In this document: positions 5,190 to 6,279 of the stretch, one piece after another
Layout: every line of letters starts with the position of its first letter
How positions within the stretch are numbered: position 1 is the stretch's first letter
From: JBNJEM01 sp051745935
GTDB lineage: Bacteria; Planctomycetota; Planctomycetia; Pirellulales; Pirellulaceae
Direction of reading: 5' to 3'
Assembly: GCA_051745935.1 (NCBI GenBank)
Contig: JBNJEM010000478.1
Coordinates: 1 to 6,279 of the forward strand
Length of the DNA: 6,279 nucleotides
The notes under the pieces: model-generated
The model's input: the letters and a program-made list of their open reading frames with translations, nothing else
Database searches by the model: none
Told to the model about the DNA's origin: nothing
Translations under genes and position numbers: made by a program

Positions 5190-6279
5190 TTACTCGGAAA
5201 TCTGGAACAGGTGGCGGAGCGCGGCGAGGAGACCATGGGGCGGCCCGGTTCGGGCTTCGTCCCGCAGCGATTCGAGCGGTGGATGTAAAAGTTTCTTGGT
5301 TAGTCTGTCGAAGGCGCGTTTGATCTCTTTTTCCGAGTGGGGGTCGATGTTTCCTAGTTTATTCAGCAACCGTTGAATCTCATCGTTTTTCACTTGATCG
5401 GCTTGTTGGTGCAGTCTTTGGATCGTCGGCGCGGTCGCGCGGTGATACCAGTCCGAGACGCAGCGGACAGTTTCTTCATCCACGATGCGCGCGGCTTTTG
5501 GCCATTCTCTTTCGCGTGCTTTCCGATTCTTGTCACAGATGGCTTGAAGGTCGTCGATGCAGTACAGGTAAACATTGCTGAATTGGGCGATGCGTGGATC
5601 GAAGTCCCGCGGCACGGCCAAATCGAGCACGAACAAGAGACGTTCGGCTCGCTGCTTCTGAACCGTTTCAAACTGTTCGACCGTGACGATCGTCTCGCGC
5701 GAAGCTGTTGTACTGACGATGAGGTCGGCCCAGGTGATGCGATTCTCCAAGTGTTGCCAGTCATCGACCGATGCGCCCAGCTTTTCGGCCAGCGGCTTGG
5801 CCCGTTCGGGGTTTCGATTCAGTATGGCGACGGTTTGAGCGCCTTCGTCCTTTAGATATCGCAGGGTTTCCTCCCCCATTTCCCCCGCCCCGAGCAAGAG
5901 GATGTTTTTGTCTTGAAACGTTTCAAACAATTGCTTGGCGTATTCGGATACGGCGACACTCGGAATGCTGACGCGGCGGCGGCTGATTTCCGTTTCGTTG
6001 GCCACTCGTTTGGCCACCCGGTAAGCCGCCTGGAACACGTGATGAGTGACGGGGCCGTGGGATTGTTCCTGTTCCGCCGCCGCGAATGCTTGTTTGACTT
6101 GTGAGAGAATCTGGGCTTCGCCCACCACCATGCTATCGAGGCTGGAGGCGACCAAAAACAGGTGACGGACCGCTTCGCGGCCCTGGTAGTAGTACAGTTC
6201 CCTGCTCAGGGTATTGGCCTCAAGGTGGTGATAACTGGCCAAGAAAGCAATAAGCTGCTGGTGATCGGGTAAGGGGCCC
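5190..6279 (-). CDS. hemA: Glutamyl-tRNA reductase HemA, N-terminus cut by the window edge
   Basis: HemA reduces the glutamate on Glu-tRNA with NADPH to glutamate-1-semialdehyde, the first committed step of tetrapyrrole (heme) synthesis in the C5 pathway. The frame is open to the right edge, giving 362 visible residues. In order: the end of the catalytic domain with REAVRHLFLVASSLDSMVVG, EAQILSQVKQAF and RVAKRVANETEI (about 34-99), the NADPH-binding Rossmann fold starting ILLLGAGEMGEE (126-137) with STTAS and LDLAVPRDFDP, and the helical dimerisation domain (about 270-342). Compared with E. coli HemA, roughly the first 70 residues are missing, including the catalytic Cys50 region, so the nucleophile cannot be checked. 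A TTG at 6242 is not the start: HemA-like sequence (PDHQQLIAFL) continues upstream. It converges on scpB with 88 bp between stops. Confidence 0.96.
   Translation of the reverse strand, partial: GPLPDHQQLIAFLASYHHLEANTLSRELYYYQGREAVRHLFLVASSLDSMVVGEAQILSQVKQAFAAAEQEQSHGPVTHHVFQAAYRVAKRVANETEISRRRVSIPSVAVSEYAKQLFETFQDKNILLLGAGEMGEETLRYLKDEGAQTVAILNRNPERAKPLAEKLGASVDDWQHLENRITWADLIVSTTASRETIVTVEQFETVQKQRAERLLFVLDLAVPRDFDPRIAQFSNVYLYCIDDLQAICDKNRKAREREWPKAARIVDEETVRCVSDWYHRATAPTIQRLHQQADQVKNDEIQRLLNKLGNIDPHSEKEIKRAFDRLTKKLLHPPLESLRDEARTGPPHGLLAALRHLFQISE

Noticed and set aside
4640..5236. 198-residue minus-strand frame that looks like a Val/Ile/Leu-rich membrane protein
   Set aside because: It is the antisense shadow of the Asp/Glu codons of the ScpB tail; GAC/GAT/GAG read backwards give Val, Ile and Leu.
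5373..5855. 160-residue plus-strand frame inside hemA
   Set aside because: It is antisense to well-conserved glutamyl-tRNA reductase sequence and has no recognisable domain.

Overview
The window (about 6.3 kb, moderately GC-rich) holds five protein genes and looks chromosomal. It resembles Planctomycetes (Pirellula-like), although this is an inference. The reasons are a short DnaA lacking the N-terminal domain and not beside dnaN/recF, an ScpB with a very long acidic tail, mostly absent Shine-Dalgarno sequences, and scattered short gene clusters. No rRNA, tRNA, CRISPR array, transposase or phage gene was seen.

Layout, left to right. Positions 1-86 are one copy of an 86-bp repeat. A divergent dnaA (minus strand, 89-1216) follows. 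A 331-bp gene-free stretch carries the dnaA promoter and leader, a short tandem repeat, and the second copy of the 86-bp repeat (1440-1525) in inverted orientation. Next come a NifS/IscS-type cysteine desulfurase (minus, 1548-2729), a 156-bp spacer with two abutting palindromes, and a small membrane-anchored TPR protein (minus, 2886-3641). After a divergent spacer of about 300 bp lies scpB (plus, 3941-5101). The window ends in the 3' part of hemA, glutamyl-tRNA reductase (minus, 5190 to the right edge), which converges on scpB.

Functionally these are housekeeping genes: replication initiation (DnaA), chromosome condensation and segregation (ScpB, partner of SMC and ScpA), sulfur mobilisation for Fe-S clusters and tRNA thiolation (cysteine desulfurase), and the first committed step of tetrapyrrole synthesis from Glu-tRNA (HemA). 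The TPR protein has no assigned function. The genes do not form one pathway. The three left-hand minus-strand genes are separated by gaps of 156 and 331 bp, so independent promoters are more likely than one tight operon.

The most notable signals are four. (1) An ungapped 86-bp inverted repeat, 75/86 identical by hand count, brackets dnaA and contains two small hairpins whose stems tolerate the differences. (2) An in-phase A AAA AAC heptamer in scpB sits just before the acidic tail; a -1 slip there would yield a tail-less ScpB. (3) The DnaA keeps Walker A/B, the arginine finger and the DNA-binding signature but has Pro in place of the sensor-2 Arg. (4) ScpB has a basic Cys/Trp-rich N-terminal leader opposed to an acidic C-terminal tail of about 103 residues.
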